From Methylococcales bacterium (GTDB lineage: Bacteria; Pseudomonadota; Gammaproteobacteria; Methylococcales; Methylomonadaceae), in NCBI GenBank assembly GCA_023145835.1, contig JAGLDH010000085.1:1-38100 (forward strand): a stretch of DNA of 38,100 bases, written 5' to 3'. The stretch's first letter is position 1. Every line of letters begins with the position of its first letter. Positions 9,153 to 18,349 of the stretch are shown piece by piece. A program made the translations under genes and the position numbers. The notes below the pieces were generated by a model. The model did not search any database and was not told the DNA's origin. It saw only the letters and a program-made list of their open reading frames with translations.

Positions 9153-10451
9153 ATGGCGCGTTTTAATTCGCTTGAGGAATGGCTGGAATGGCAAGAAAAA
9201 GTTCATTCAAGGGAAATTGATTTAGGTTTAGAAAAATCTGCAGCGGTGTTTAAGGCACTTAACTCTAATGCTATTAAACCGCCAACTATTATTGTTGCAG
9301 GCACAAATGGAAAAGGGTCATGTATTGCTTTTCTTGAGTCGATTTATAGGGCACAAGGTTACCGAGTAGGTGCTTATACTTCACCTCATATTCTAAAATA
9401 TAATGAGCGGATTAGAATTGATGGGGAATCTGTAAGTAATGATAAAATTTGCCAGGCTTTTGAAAGAATTGATGCTATTAGAAATGATGTTTCTTTAAGT
9501 TATTTTGAGTTTGGAACTCTAGCAGCACTTGATATTTTTTGGCGATCTAATTTAGATATTCAGTTGCTGGAAATAGGATTGGGTGGAAGATTAGATGCAG
9601 TAAATATTATTGATGCTGATACTGTTTTGATTACAAGTGTTAGTATTGATCACGTTGATTGGTTAGGTGAAACTAGAGAAGCAATTGGTTATGAAAAAGC
9701 TGGAGTTTTTAGACCAGGTATTCCTGCCGTTATAGGCGACCTAGATCCTCCTAAATCGATATTAAAATCAGCTATTGAAAAAAAATCGTCGTTACGTATT
9801 ATTAATAAAAATTTTGGTTTTAAAAGGAATGAAATAGGGTGGGATTGGTTTTGTAACACGGATAAGCATCGAAAATATTTATCTTTGCCAGAACCCGCTT
9901 TAAAAGGAAATCATCAATATCAAAATGCTTCGACTGCTTTGATGGCTATAGTTGAAATGGAGAAACACTTACTTGTTAACGAGGCGGCGGTTCATCAAGG
10001 GTTGCAAGATGTTCAGATTCAAGGGCGATTTCAATTAATTGATGGAGACATTCCTGTATTACTTGATGTAGCTCATAATCCTCATGCAGTAAGGTTGTTA
10101 TTTGATTATTTGTCTCAAATGTATTCGGATAGGAAAATACATGCCGTTTTTTCAATGATGAAGGACAAAGATATTAAAGGTGTTATTGGTATAATTAATC
10201 CAGCTATTTATCATTGGTATATATCGCCTTTAAAAACACCTAGAGCCGTCAATCAGTCAGACATGCAAGATTGTTTTGAGCAATGTTCTATTAGTAATGT
10301 GACTTTGGGGTATAAAAGTTTTTCTGAATCGTATTTGGCTGCTGAAGAAAATGCGGTAGTAGGTGATTTGATTGTTGTTTTTGGTTCCTTTTTATTAGTT
10401 TCGGAATATTTGCTATTTGGGGCTCAGAGACAAATAATACTAGAGGGTTAA
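9153..10451 (+). CDS. folC: Dihydrofolate synthase / folylpolyglutamate synthase
   Basis: FolC adds glutamate to dihydropteroate and extends polyglutamate tails on folates, using ATP. It is a Mur-ligase-like enzyme. The P-loop is AGTNGKGS (residues 49-56), followed by GAYTSPH, the conserved YFEFGTLAAL and ELLEIGLGGRLDAVN-like stretch, the SIDHVDWLG magnesium/lysine region, and the C-terminal Mur domain beginning near IQGRFQ with LLDVAHNPHA. At 432 residues it is close to the E. coli enzyme. It starts 11 bp after the accD stop and is followed by a 160-bp gap before dedD, which may hold a separate promoter. Confidence 0.95.
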   Translation: MARFNSLEEWLEWQEKVHSREIDLGLEKSAAVFKALNSNAIKPPTIIVAGTNGKGSCIAFLESIYRAQGYRVGAYTSPHILKYNERIRIDGESVSNDKICQAFERIDAIRNDVSLSYFEFGTLAALDIFWRSNLDIQLLEIGLGGRLDAVNIIDADTVLITSVSIDHVDWLGETREAIGYEKAGVFRPGIPAVIGDLDPPKSILKSAIEKKSSLRIINKNFGFKRNEIGWDWFCNTDKHRKYLSLPEPALKGNHQYQNASTALMAIVEMEKHLLVNEAAVHQGLQDVQIQGRFQLIDGDIPVLLDVAHNPHAVRLLFDYLSQMYSDRKIHAVFSMMKDKDIKGVIGIINPAIYHWYISPLKTPRAVNQSDMQDCFEQCSISNVTLGYKSFSESYLAAEENAVVGDLIVVFGSFLLVSEYLLFGAQRQIILEG

Positions 10452-10612
10452 TTTTTTATCAGAATTTTAATTGAGTTTGAACCCTATTTTTTTAGGAAAT
10501 AATAGTAATTAATAGTGAGAAAAAATGAAGTCAATTAGATAAAATAGTTATTCTTTGGAGCGTTTTTAAAAGCTATTTTCCACAAAATATATGTTTAATT
10601 AAGGTTTTTAGT

Positions 10613-11107
10613 ATGGATCAGGATTTAAAACAACGATTAGTAGGGGCTGTTGTTATTACAGCATTAGCAGCAATTTTTGTACCTATGTTCTTTGATGACC
10701 CTGTTGATGAAAGCGGTAAAATGATCAGTGAGTTAAAAATACCAGACGAGCCAGTATTATCACAAGAATATAATGTAGAAAGCATATCCTCACATGTAGA
10801 TGATGTTGAGTTACCTAAAAGTTTACCCCTTAAGGAAGAGAAACTTGTACATAAAAATGTAGCTACATTGGGCTCTTGGTTTGTACAGGTTGGTATTTTT
10901 GTTAATGAAGGTAATGCTTATACCTTTAGAGATAAGATCAGGTCACAAGGTTTTCCTGTGACAGTCGCTACTATTTCTAGTAAAAATGGTATGTTATATA
11001 GGGTGAGGGTTGGTCCAGAACTTGATAAGAAAAGAGCCGAAAAGATGAAGAAAAAGATAGAGAAGAAAAATGGACTAAAGGGTATTCTTATTTCGGCGAC
11101 AGATTAG
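10613..11107 (+). CDS. dedD: DedD-like SPOR-domain cell division protein
   Basis: DedD is a bitopic inner-membrane protein that binds denuded septal peptidoglycan and helps constriction. The N-terminus MDQDLKQRLVGAVVITALAAIFVPMFFDDP is the DedD signature, written here in two parts: MDQDLKQRLVGA, then one membrane helix (about 10-27) ending in FDDP. A linker of about 60 residues leads to the C-terminal SPOR domain (about 85-160): SWFVQVGIFVNEGNAYTFRDKI, then LYRVRVGPELDKKRAEKM. The short length, 164 residues, is acceptable for this variable family. It lies between folC and cvpA, its usual place. The gene name rests on synteny and the N-terminal signature. Another SPOR protein is the only real alternative. 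Confidence 0.88.
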   Translation: MDQDLKQRLVGAVVITALAAIFVPMFFDDPVDESGKMISELKIPDEPVLSQEYNVESISSHVDDVELPKSLPLKEEKLVHKNVATLGSWFVQVGIFVNEGNAYTFRDKIRSQGFPVTVATISSKNGMLYRVRVGPELDKKRAEKMKKKIEKKNGLKGILISATD

Positions 11108-11186
11108 TGAGATAAATGCAATCGTATTTGTTCGTAGAAAGTAAAATGAATTTTAACAATTGTATTTTAGGCAAGTTTTTGGAAAT

Positions 11187-11675
11187 ATGATCTGGATAGA
11201 CTATACCATTATTGGATTGATTTTTATTTCTTCAGTTATTGGACTTCTTAGAGGTTTTATTAAGGAAGCTTTTTCATTAGTTATTTGGGTTGCTGCTGCT
11301 TGGGTGGCGTTAACTTTTAGCAAAGAATTCTCTGTTTTTCTTGTAAATATCATTAGTGTTCCCTCGGTAAGAGTTTCCGTTGCGTTTGGATGCTTATTTT
11401 TAATTACTTTAGTTGTAGGTGCTTTAATTAGTTATCTGCTAAGTGAGCTTGTTAAAAAAACAGGGCTAACGGGGTCAGATAGATTTGCAGGAATGGTTTT
11501 TGGTATTACACGAGGACTTATTGTCGTTTCAATTGCTGTGATGATGGCTGGGTTAACTCCGTTGCCAGAAGATTTGTGGTGGAAAGAATCTATTTTAATC
11601 CCCCCTTTTCAATTATTAGCTGTTTGGTTTCGTGATCATATTCCGTCAGGTTTGACGGATTATGTGAATTTTTAG
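11187..11675 (+). CDS. cvpA: CvpA family inner-membrane protein
   Basis: CvpA is a small multi-pass membrane protein first linked to colicin V production and later to bile and envelope stress. Its molecular activity is not settled. The protein of 162 residues matches the usual length and has four predicted membrane segments, near residues 5-25, 30-47, 66-88 and 104-125. The family stretch IDYTIIGLIFISSVIGLLRG (about 4-23) is followed by FIKEAFSLVIW, and later GSDRFAGMVFGITRG. I chose the ATG at 11187 over an upstream TTG at 11160 because homologues start near MIWIDY. It is followed after 15 bp by purF, the conserved pairing that gave it a reputed role in purine operons. Confidence 0.93.
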   Translation: MIWIDYTIIGLIFISSVIGLLRGFIKEAFSLVIWVAAAWVALTFSKEFSVFLVNIISVPSVRVSVAFGCLFLITLVVGALISYLLSELVKKTGLTGSDRFAGMVFGITRGLIVVSIAVMMAGLTPLPEDLWWKESILIPPFQLLAVWFRDHIPSGLTDYVNF

Positions 11676-11690
11676 TTAGGACTTATAAGT

Positions 11691-13199
11691 ATGTGTGGTA
11701 TTGCTGGAATTGTTTCTCATCAAAATGTAAATCAGGAGCTTTATGATGCGCTTACTGTTTTACAGCATCGTGGACAAGATGCTGCTGGAATTGTTACTTG
11801 TGAAAAAGGACGGTTTTATTTAAGGAAAGACAACGGTCTGACAAGAGATGTCTTTTCAAATGAACAGATGATGAAATTGAAGGGCTCGATGGGAATTGCA
11901 CATGTTCGTTATCCAACGGCAGGTTGTTCAAGTTCTGCGGAGGCTCAACCTTTTTATGTTAATTCACCGTATGGCATAACTTTGGCTCATAATGGAAATT
12001 TAACGAATATTAAAGAATTAAAAAAGCAGTTGTTTGTGGACGATCAGAGGCATATCAACACTGACTCAGATTCTGAAATTTTGTTGAATATCTTTGCTCA
12101 TGAGCTGCAACAGTTAGGTAAGTTACGAATAGATGCTAATGATGTTTTTCAAGCTGTATCAGCAGTGCATAGACGTTGTCGGGGTGCTTATGCAGTTGTC
12201 ATTATGATTGCTGGGTTTGGAGTGTTGGCTTTTAGAGATCCTCATGGAATTAGACCTATGGTTTTTGGAGAAAGAAAAACTGATAAAGGGTCTGATTTTA
12301 TGGTTGCCTCTGAAAATGTAGCACTAAGTGTATTGGGTTTTGAGCTAACTAGAGATATTGAGCCAGGTGAAGCTGTTTTTATTGAGGCAACTGGTAAGTT
12401 ACATACAAAGCAATGCTCAGATGTTGTTGATCACTGCCCATGTATTTTTGAATACGTCTATTTTGCAAGACCGGATTCTATTATTGATGATATATCAGTT
12501 TATAAAGCTAGATTACGAATGGGTGAAAAGTTAGCGGATAAAGTGTTAAGAGAGTGGCAGGATCATGATATTGATGTTGTCATTCCTATCCCAGACACCA
12601 GCAGGACTTCTGCCTTGCAAATGGCAAATAGATTGGGTGTTAAGTTTCGCGAGGGTTTTATGAAAAACCGGTATATTGGAAGAACCTTTATTATGCCGGG
12701 TCAAAAAATGCGTAAAAAATCAGTTAAGCAAAAATTAAATGCGATTGACTTGGAGTTTGAAGGAAAAAATGTTCTATTGGTTGATGACTCGGTAGTAAGG
12801 GGTACAACGTCAGAACAAATTATCCAAATGGCAAGAGATGCTGGTGCAAACAAAGTTTATTTTGCTTCTGCTGCTCCCCCTGTTAGATATCCAAATGTTT
12901 ATGGTATTGATATGCCTGCAGTGGAAGAGCTAATTGCCCATAACCGTACAGAAGAAGAAGTTGGGGAAGCAATTGGTGCAGATAAGATGATCTATCAGAA
13001 TCTTAATGATTTGATAGATGCTGTTCAAAAAGGAAATTCTAAGGTAAAACATTTTGATACATCTTGTTTTAATCGTGAATATATAACAGGTGATATTGAT
13101 GATGCATACTTAGACCGAATAAATAAGTTGAGAAATGATGATGCTCAATCAGAACGAAGTTCAGATAAATGTATTATTGACATACAGAATACAGTTTAA
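11691..13199 (+). CDS. purF: Amidophosphoribosyltransferase
   Basis: PurF makes 5-phosphoribosylamine from PRPP and glutamine, the first committed step of purine synthesis. It is an Ntn-type glutamine amidotransferase: the nucleophile Cys2 is exposed after Met removal ([11 protein letters not shown]), with [17 protein letters not shown] and HNGNLTN following. The C-terminal phosphoribosyltransferase domain carries the PRPP loop [13 protein letters not shown] (about 362-374) and the flexible loop around NRYIGRTFI. There is no iron-sulfur cluster cysteine set, so it is the E. coli type without a propeptide. At 502 residues it is full length. The RBS is AGGAC, ten bases before the ATG. It ends the trp-acc-fol-cvp-pur run, and a terminator follows. 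Confidence 0.97.
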   Translation: MCGIAGIVSHQNVNQELYDALTVLQHRGQDAAGIVTCEKGRFYLRKDNGLTRDVFSNEQMMKLKGSMGIAHVRYPTAGCSSSAEAQPFYVNSPYGITLAHNGNLTNIKELKKQLFVDDQRHINTDSDSEILLNIFAHELQQLGKLRIDANDVFQAVSAVHRRCRGAYAVVIMIAGFGVLAFRDPHGIRPMVFGERKTDKGSDFMVASENVALSVLGFELTRDIEPGEAVFIEATGKLHTKQCSDVVDHCPCIFEYVYFARPDSIIDDISVYKARLRMGEKLADKVLREWQDHDIDVVIPIPDTSRTSALQMANRLGVKFREGFMKNRYIGRTFIMPGQKMRKKSVKQKLNAIDLEFEGKNVLLVDDSVVRGTTSEQIIQMARDAGANKVYFASAAPPVRYPNVYGIDMPAVEELIAHNRTEEEVGEAIGADKMIYQNLNDLIDAVQKGNSKVKHFDTSCFNREYITGDIDDAYLDRINKLRNDDAQSERSSDKCIIDIQNTV

Positions 13200-13301
13200 T
13201 TGTTTGAAAAGACTTGCTTTTTAATTGTAAGAAAACGTTTTAACTCTAAGCTGTCATCCAAGTTCAATGATGGTGAGATATTTGTGGAAGTTGATTTTTT
13301 T

Positions 13302-13349
13302 AAACACTCTTACGTTTTGATAATTCAGAGTGTTTTGATATTGTTTTTT
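13302..13349 (+). terminator. Intrinsic terminator after purF
   Basis: AAACACTCT (13302-13310) and AGAGTGTTT (13327-13335) form a 9-bp stem with a 16-nt loop. A T-rich stretch with seven T at 13343-13349 follows. It sits in the 262-bp gap between purF and metZ, so metZ probably has its own promoter. Confidence 0.6.
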
Positions 13350-13461
13350 CACTACGCCTCTTCTAAATAAAAAATAAATTCAAAGTGATAGTGCCTAAAT
13401 AGTTTGTAAAAACAAATGAATAAGTGTTTATCATGACGAGCATGAATAAAAAATATTAAAA

Positions 13462-14643
13462 ATGACTGATTTTGACTGGAATAATTATTCTTTGGAAACA
13501 CAAGCGATCCGAGCCGGGCATGATCGTACTAATCAAGATGAGCATAGTATTCCTATTTTTGCTACTTCTAGTTATGTTTTTAAAAGTGCTGAAGAAGCTG
13601 CTTTAAGGTTTACTGGTAAGCAGCCAGGTAATATTTATTCTAGATTTACTAATCCTACAGTTGATGCATTTCAGCAGCGTTTAGCTTTGATGGAAAAAGG
13701 AGAGCGCTGTCTTGCTTTTTCGTCAGGTATGGCGGCGATTATGGCTATTGGAATGGGGTTGTTGAAAACTGGCGATCATGTACTTTGTTCGCGAAGTGTT
13801 TTTGGTAATACAGTCTTAATGTTTCAGAATTATTTTGATAAATTTGGAGTCAAAACAGATTTTGTAGAGTTAAGTAACTCAGCTGCATGGGAAGCGGCTA
13901 TAAAACCAAATACTCGATTTCTTTTTTTAGAAACACCATCAAATCCACTGATTGAAATTGCAGATATTAAAGCGATTGCAGACATTGCACACAAGAATGG
14001 ATGTTTATTGATTGTTGATAATGTATTTTGTACTCCTGTATTGCAAAAACCATTAGAACTAGGAGCGGATATTATTGTTCATTCGGCAACAAAATATATT
14101 GATGGTCAAGGGCGATGTGTTGGTGGAGCAGTTGTTGCTAGTGATGAAATTATTGAAAAATATATTTATCCTTATCTACGTACAGGTGGGGCAACAATGA
14201 GTCCATTTAACGCATGGGTTTTTTTATCTGGGTTGGAAACTTTAGCTGTGAGGATGAAGGCTCATTGCGATAGCGCATTTGAGCTTGCGAAATGGCTTGA
14301 TGTTCAGCCTGGTGTTGAAAAGGTTTATTATCCTGGTTTGAATTCTCATCCTCAGCATGAATTGGCTAAAAGCCAGCAAAGTCATTTTGGTGCAGTGGTG
14401 AGTTTTGAACTTACTGAAGGAAAAGAGCATGCATGGAAAGTAATAGATGCAACTAACATGCTTTCAATCACAGCAAATTTGGGCGATGTAAAAACTACTA
14501 TCACTCACCCTGCAACGACTACACATGGTAGATTGTCACCAGAAGTTAGAGAAGAAGTTGGGATAAAAGATAGTTTAGTGAGAATATCTGTTGGTTTGGA
14601 AGACCTTGAAGATATAAAAAATGATCTTTTAAATGGACTTTAA
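13462..14643 (+). CDS. metZ: O-succinylhomoserine sulfhydrylase
   Basis: MetZ is a PLP enzyme of the Cys/Met metabolism family that forms homocysteine directly from O-succinylhomoserine and sulfide. The start region ETQAIRAGHDRTNQDEHSIPIFATSSYVF is the MetZ type (quoted here only by its key part TQAIRAGHDRT). SRFTNPTV binds substrate and phosphate, LAFSSGMAAI follows, and the Schiff-base Lys211 lies in HSATKYIDGQGR. The end region ITHPATTTHGRLSPE is typical of the family. The length of 393 residues fits. purF-metZ adjacency is common in Pseudomonas-like gammaproteobacteria. No good Shine-Dalgarno sequence precedes the ATG. Cystathionine gamma-synthase (MetB) is the nearest alternative, but the N-terminal RAGHDRT and GGQGRCVGG-like segment favour MetZ. 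Confidence 0.93.
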   Translation: MTDFDWNNYSLETQAIRAGHDRTNQDEHSIPIFATSSYVFKSAEEAALRFTGKQPGNIYSRFTNPTVDAFQQRLALMEKGERCLAFSSGMAAIMAIGMGLLKTGDHVLCSRSVFGNTVLMFQNYFDKFGVKTDFVELSNSAAWEAAIKPNTRFLFLETPSNPLIEIADIKAIADIAHKNGCLLIVDNVFCTPVLQKPLELGADIIVHSATKYIDGQGRCVGGAVVASDEIIEKYIYPYLRTGGATMSPFNAWVFLSGLETLAVRMKAHCDSAFELAKWLDVQPGVEKVYYPGLNSHPQHELAKSQQSHFGAVVSFELTEGKEHAWKVIDATNMLSITANLGDVKTTITHPATTTHGRLSPEVREEVGIKDSLVRISVGLEDLEDIKNDLLNGL

Positions 14644-14699
14644 AGTAATTTCTTGGTTGAAAGTAAATTAATAGAGGTTTCCTAAAGAATAAGAGAAAA

Positions 14700-15007
14700 A
14701 TGACAACCTTTATACATGTAACTATTGTAAAAAAGCTAGTATTTATTTTGATGAGCAGGAAAATAGTCGCACTGTTCAGTTTGACGATGGAACAAAGAAA
14801 ACGTTAGGTTTTATGTTGCCAGGTAAATATACTTTTAATACTTGTGTTAAAAAAATTATGGTCAGATAGCTGGAGCTTCTATTACCCGATATTGAGCAAT
14901 AGAAAGTGATTAAAGTAGGTGATGTATTTGAAGTGCCAGGAGATTCTTCATTTGAAGTTAATGTAACCCCTCTGCCTCAGAGGATTATTGTTGCTCATGT
15001 TTTTTAG
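14700..15007 (+). pseudogene. ppnP: Pyrimidine/purine nucleoside phosphorylase remnant (PpnP, formerly YaiE)
   Basis: No intact frame exists here, but reading across frames recovers almost the whole 94-residue cupin PpnP. It starts at an ATG at 14700 (preceded by AAGAG) with TFIHVTIVKK, shifts frame in a run of five A at 14730-14734, then continues as ASIYFDEQENSRTVQFDDGT, KKTLGFMLPGKYTFNT, ELLLPD, VIKVGDVFEVPGDSSFEV and ends VAHVF-stop at 15005-15007. Two TAG codons interrupt it, at 14867-14869 and 14900-14902. The second lies where intact PpnP has a conserved Trp, consistent with TGG to TAG. About three codons are also missing before LLLPD. The ancestral enzyme split nucleosides by phosphorolysis. 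Several independent lesions make real decay much more likely than a sequencing error. Confidence 0.88.
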
Positions 15008-15068
15008 AGTTTATAACCTAAATTGTATGTTTTAGTTGTACCGACATTCAATTTCAAATAAATGAAGA

Positions 15069-15329
15069 TTAGAGGCTATTCGTTAAGAGTGGATCTAATT
15101 TGTTTTTCGTTTCAAGTGCATATAAATCATCAAACCCACCCACATGGGTCTCACCAATATATATTTGGGGAACCGTTCTTCGTTTCGTTTTTTCCATCAT
15201 TTCTTGGCGAAGTCCGGGTTTAGAGTCGACATTTATTTCTGAATAGGAAACACCTTTTCTATCAAAAAGTTTTTTTGCCATAGTGCAATAAGGACAAAGG
15301 TTAGCTGTGTAAATAAGAATTTCAGACAT
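15069..15329 (-). CDS. grxC: Glutaredoxin 3
   Basis: GrxC is a small glutathione-dependent thiol oxidoreductase of the cytoplasm that reduces mixed disulfides and can serve ribonucleotide reductase. The 86-residue thioredoxin fold carries the active site CPYC (Cys12 and Cys15), the cis-proline segment RRTVPQIYIG and the glutathione-binding GGFDDLYAL. The length is exactly that of the GrxC family. It is divergent from rpsB, with about 325 bp between them, and converges on the ppnP remnant. In many relatives the gene divergent from rpsB is map (methionine aminopeptidase), so this neighbourhood is rearranged. Confidence 0.95.
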   Translation of the reverse strand: MSEILIYTANLCPYCTMAKKLFDRKGVSYSEINVDSKPGLRQEMMEKTKRRTVPQIYIGETHVGGFDDLYALETKNKLDPLLTNSL

Positions 15330-15484
15330 GATTAAAAAATTGACATGATGGAGTAGTGTATTCTAGGTGTTTTTTTCTAAAAAATATACTAAATTACCTT
15401 GATTTTTTTGTTACCAACTCTTTTCCTTCTTTTTTATTTGAATCAAATAGGATGTAAGGGAATAAATGGTTGATGTTAGAAGTG

Positions 15485-15513
15485 TTGTTGTTAGCTCTTA
15501 AATATGGTATAAA
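15485..15513 (+). promoter_or_regulatory. Sigma-70-type promoter candidate for rpsB
   Basis: TTGTTG (15485-15490) and TATAAA (15508-15513) are separated by 17 bp and lie about 140 bp before the rpsB ATG. This would start a transcript near 15520 and include the whole structured leader. The match to consensus is good, but no other evidence is available. Confidence 0.55.
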
Positions 15514-15549
15514 AGTAGGTTCATTTTTGTATTAATTCTCACACTTATC

Positions 15550-15645
15550 GACACGACTAGTAGGGTGCTAATTGATTTTTTAATTGGTTGCTAGGACGGG
15601 GTAGGTGGAGGCGTAACCCATGGTCATATATGACCGATATTTTAG
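15550..15645 (+). promoter_or_regulatory. Structured rpsB leader, probable ribosomal protein S2 autoregulation element (t44-like)
   Basis: The rpsB 5' leader is unusually G-rich for this AT-rich genome (GGACGGGGTAGGTGGAGGCG, 15594-15613). It has two clear hairpins: CTAATTGA pairing with TTAATTGG around a TTTT loop (about 15568-15587), and the palindrome GGTCATATATGACC (15622-15635) just before the ribosome binding site. A conserved S2-responsive leader (Rfam t44/S2 leader) lies at the same place in many gammaproteobacteria, and the GGACGGG core resembles what I recall of it. Regulation by S2 (repression of rpsB-tsf) is inferred from that family. Confidence 0.5.
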
Positions 15646-15654
15646 GAGAAAATA

Positions 15655-16422
15655 ATGGCAGCAGTGTCAATGCGTCAAATGTTAGAAGCAGGTGTTCATT
15701 TTGGACATCAAACACGTTACTGGAATCCGCAAATGGCTTCTTACCTTTTTGGTGCACGTAACAAAATTTACATTATAGATTTGGAGCAAACGCTTCCATT
15801 ATTTAATGATGCAATGAATTATTTGGGAAAAATGGCTTCTAATAAAGGAAATATTTTATTTGTTGGAACAAAAAAATCGGCGCGTAAAACAGTTGCAGAA
15901 GAAGCAAAGCGTTGTGGTATGCCATATGTCAACCATCGCTGGCTGGGTGGTATGTTAACGAATTTTAAAACGATTAAAAAATCGATTAATCGTTTAAAAG
16001 AGTTAGAAGCAATGAAAGCTGATGGCTCTATGTATCAAAAATTTAATAAAAAAGAAGCGTTAGGAATGGAGCGCGAAATGGAGAAGCTTGACCGTAGTCT
16101 AGGTGGAATAAAAGATATGCGTGGAACTCCTGATGCTCTTTTTATATTAGATGTGGGTTATGAGAAAAATGCGGTTAAAGAAGCTCAGAAATTAGGTATT
16201 CCTGTAATAGGGATTGTTGACTCGAATAATTCACCTGTCGGCATTGACTATGTTATTCCAGGAAATGATGATTCAATTCGAGCAATAAAATTATATTGTC
16301 AGAGTGCTTCTGCTTCTGTACTAGAAGCCAAATCAGCAGCATTATCTGCATCTGCGAAATCAGAAGATTTTGTTGAAGAGGTAGTGGTAACAACTGAAGA
16401 AGAAGTTTCTAAAGAAAGTTAA
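15655..16422 (+). CDS. rpsB: Small ribosomal subunit protein S2
   Basis: S2 is a 30S ribosomal protein that binds between head and body and is needed for S1 binding. The sequence has the family start [22 protein letters not shown], recognised by [13 protein letters not shown], then [32 protein letters not shown], a coiled-coil insertion (about 110-150) and [20 protein letters not shown]. At 255 residues including an acidic C-terminal tail it is normal. TAGGAG precedes the ATG by seven bases. It opens the rpsB-tsf-pyrH-frr cluster and is separated from tsf by an intrinsic terminator, so tsf is probably expressed by readthrough or from an additional promoter. Confidence 0.98.
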   Translation: MAAVSMRQMLEAGVHFGHQTRYWNPQMASYLFGARNKIYIIDLEQTLPLFNDAMNYLGKMASNKGNILFVGTKKSARKTVAEEAKRCGMPYVNHRWLGGMLTNFKTIKKSINRLKELEAMKADGSMYQKFNKKEALGMEREMEKLDRSLGGIKDMRGTPDALFILDVGYEKNAVKEAQKLGIPVIGIVDSNNSPVGIDYVIPGNDDSIRAIKLYCQSASASVLEAKSAALSASAKSEDFVEEVVVTTEEEVSKES

Positions 16423-16527
16423 TTTCTTTTGTAATTGATTTAACTTTTATTTGTATATATAGATATATTTAGTTAAATTATATAAAACCACATCAAAAAT
16501 GGTTGTTTATAATGACCTTTTTTAAAG

Positions 16528-16563
16528 CGCCTCCTTTAATATTTTAATAGGGGGCGTTTTTTT
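16528..16563 (+). terminator. Intrinsic terminator/attenuator between rpsB and tsf
   Basis: CGCCTCCT (16528-16535) pairs with AGGGGGCG (16549-16556) in an 8-bp GC-rich stem (one G-T wobble). Seven T follow at 16557-16563. It is the clearest intrinsic terminator in the window. Its place between rpsB and tsf suggests partial termination that lowers tsf relative to rpsB. Confidence 0.85.
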
Positions 16564-16589
16564 AGTTAAGAATTTGAGGAAAAGATATA

Positions 16590-17468
16590 ATGAGTATTAC
16601 TGCTGCGATGGTTAAAGAGCTAAGAGAAAGAACTGGCTCTGGAATGATGGAGTGTAAGAAAAGTTTAGTTGAGGCTAATGGTGATATGGAATTAGCGATA
16701 GAAAATATGCGTAAATCAGGCCTTGCTAAAGCTGATAAAAAAGCAGGTCGTGTCGCTGCTGAAGGGATGATTGGTGTTCAAGGTAGTGATGATGGTAAAA
16801 CAGTTGTAATGGTGGAAATCAATAGTGAAACTGATTTTGTTGTTAAAAGTAATGATTTTAAAGGCTTTGTCTCTGAAATAACTGATGCATTATTAACTAG
16901 TACTATCGTAAATAATGAACAATTATCTGAAATGGCTTTAGCAAATGGTGAAACAGTTGAAATAACACGTCGTGCTTTAATCGCTAAAGTGGGTGAAAAT
17001 ATTTCAGTAAGACGGTTTGCTAAATATGAAAATGTTAATGGTGGAACAGCTTGTTATTTACATGGTGGAAAAATTGCTGTTATTGTTGAAATGGCAAAAA
17101 ATGATAATGAATTAGGTAAAGATATTGCGATGCATATTGCAGCAAGTAACCCTGCCTATTTGTCTGCTGAGCAAGTTGATGAAAAAGAAATTCAAAAAGA
17201 AAAGGATATTTTTACGGCTCAAGCTCTCGAAAGTGGTAAGAAACCAGAGATCATTGAGAAAATGATTACAGGAAGAATTAAAAAATTCTTGTCCGAAATA
17301 ACACTTGAGGGTCAAGCATTTATTAAGGATGATAAAATGACTGTTGCTCAATTAGCTAAATCAAAGGATAACTCTGTTATTCAATTTACTCGCTTTGAAG
17401 TAGGTGAAGGAATTGAGAAAGAAGAGGTTGATTTTGCTGAAGAAGTAAGAGCTCAAGCAAACGCATAG
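16590..17468 (+). CDS. tsf: Elongation factor Ts
   Basis: EF-Ts is the guanine nucleotide exchange factor that reloads EF-Tu with GTP. The N-terminal UBA-like domain (about 1-55) has VKELRERTGSGMMECKKSL, and the conserved TDFVVKSNDF (about 82-91) sits in the core that contacts EF-Tu. The coiled-coil region (about 180-225) and C-terminal motif RFEVGEGIEKEEVDFAEEV complete the usual architecture. It is 292 residues, close to 283 in E. coli. GAGGAAAAG lies about seven bases before the ATG. It is followed by pyrH after about 110 bp. Confidence 0.98.
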   Translation: MSITAAMVKELRERTGSGMMECKKSLVEANGDMELAIENMRKSGLAKADKKAGRVAAEGMIGVQGSDDGKTVVMVEINSETDFVVKSNDFKGFVSEITDALLTSTIVNNEQLSEMALANGETVEITRRALIAKVGENISVRRFAKYENVNGGTACYLHGGKIAVIVEMAKNDNELGKDIAMHIAASNPAYLSAEQVDEKEIQKEKDIFTAQALESGKKPEIIEKMITGRIKKFLSEITLEGQAFIKDDKMTVAQLAKSKDNSVIQFTRFEVGEGIEKEEVDFAEEVRAQANA

Positions 17469-17582
17469 TTTGATTTAAAAACCCGGTCTATAAATTGGAT
17501 TTTTTTGAGTAAAGGATTGCCCGGAATTCTATTTATTTAGATACTTTCTAAACCCTTATTTTTAATTTTAGGATATTTGCCT

Positions 17583-18302
17583 ATGACCAAAATGATATGT
17601 AAACGAATTTTACTTAAGTTGAGTGGCGAAGCCTTAATGAGTGAAGAGGGGGGGAGTATTGATTCAAGTATTGTTAAACGATTAGCTCATGAAATAAAAG
17701 ATTTATGTGATGCGAGTGTTGAGGTTGGACTTGTCATCGGTGGTGGTAACATATTAAGAGGTGCTGAAAAAGCATCAGAAGGAATGGAGCGTGTTACTAG
17801 TGATCAAATGGGAATGTTGGCAACAGTTATTAATGCTCTAGCTATGCAAGATTCTCTTGAGAAAATAGGTCAACAAGTTAGAGTAATGACTGCTCTAAAA
17901 ATTAATCAAGTATGCGAAGATTATATTCGCAGAAAAGCAGTTAGGCATTTAGAAAAAGGACGTGTTGTTATTTTTGCTGCAGGAACGGGTAATCCTTTTT
18001 TTACTACAGATTCCGCAGCTAGTCTTAGAGCTGTTGAAATAAATGCAGAACTGATGATTAAAGCGACAAAAGTTAAAGGTGTTTATTCTGCTGATCCAGA
18101 AAAAGATAAAAATGCTCAATTCTATTCAAGATTGACTTATGATGAAGCTTTAGATCAACGATTGAATGTGATGGATACTACAGCTTTGGTATTGTGTAGA
18201 GACAATGATTTACCTATGCGAGTCATGAACATATTTGAACCTGGTGCAATTATGCGTTTAATGCAAGGTGAAGAGATTGGGTCTTTGATAGAAAAAAATT
18301 AG
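17583..18302 (+). CDS. pyrH: UMP kinase
   Basis: PyrH phosphorylates UMP to UDP. It is a hexameric amino-acid-kinase-fold enzyme, unlike eukaryotic UMP kinases. The sequence shows [12 protein letters not shown] at the N-terminus (ATP site), [49 protein letters not shown] and [13 protein letters not shown]. With the ATG at 17583 it has 239 residues, close to 241 in E. coli. This start is preferred to the upstream TTG at 17577 because AGGAT stands about ten bases before it. A second ATG at 17592 is possible. frr follows after 47 bp. Confidence 0.96.
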   Translation: MTKMICKRILLKLSGEALMSEEGGSIDSSIVKRLAHEIKDLCDASVEVGLVIGGGNILRGAEKASEGMERVTSDQMGMLATVINALAMQDSLEKIGQQVRVMTALKINQVCEDYIRRKAVRHLEKGRVVIFAAGTGNPFFTTDSAASLRAVEINAELMIKATKVKGVYSADPEKDKNAQFYSRLTYDEALDQRLNVMDTTALVLCRDNDLPMRVMNIFEPGAIMRLMQGEEIGSLIEKN

Positions 18303-18349
18303 ATTTTGAATATTGTTGAACTTTTTCGCTTTAGGATAGGAATAAAAAA

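Noticed and set aside
11160-11186. Upstream TTG start extending CvpA by nine residues
   Set aside because: Family members begin at the MIWIDY-like segment, and the ATG at 11187 has a GGA-type site just upstream.
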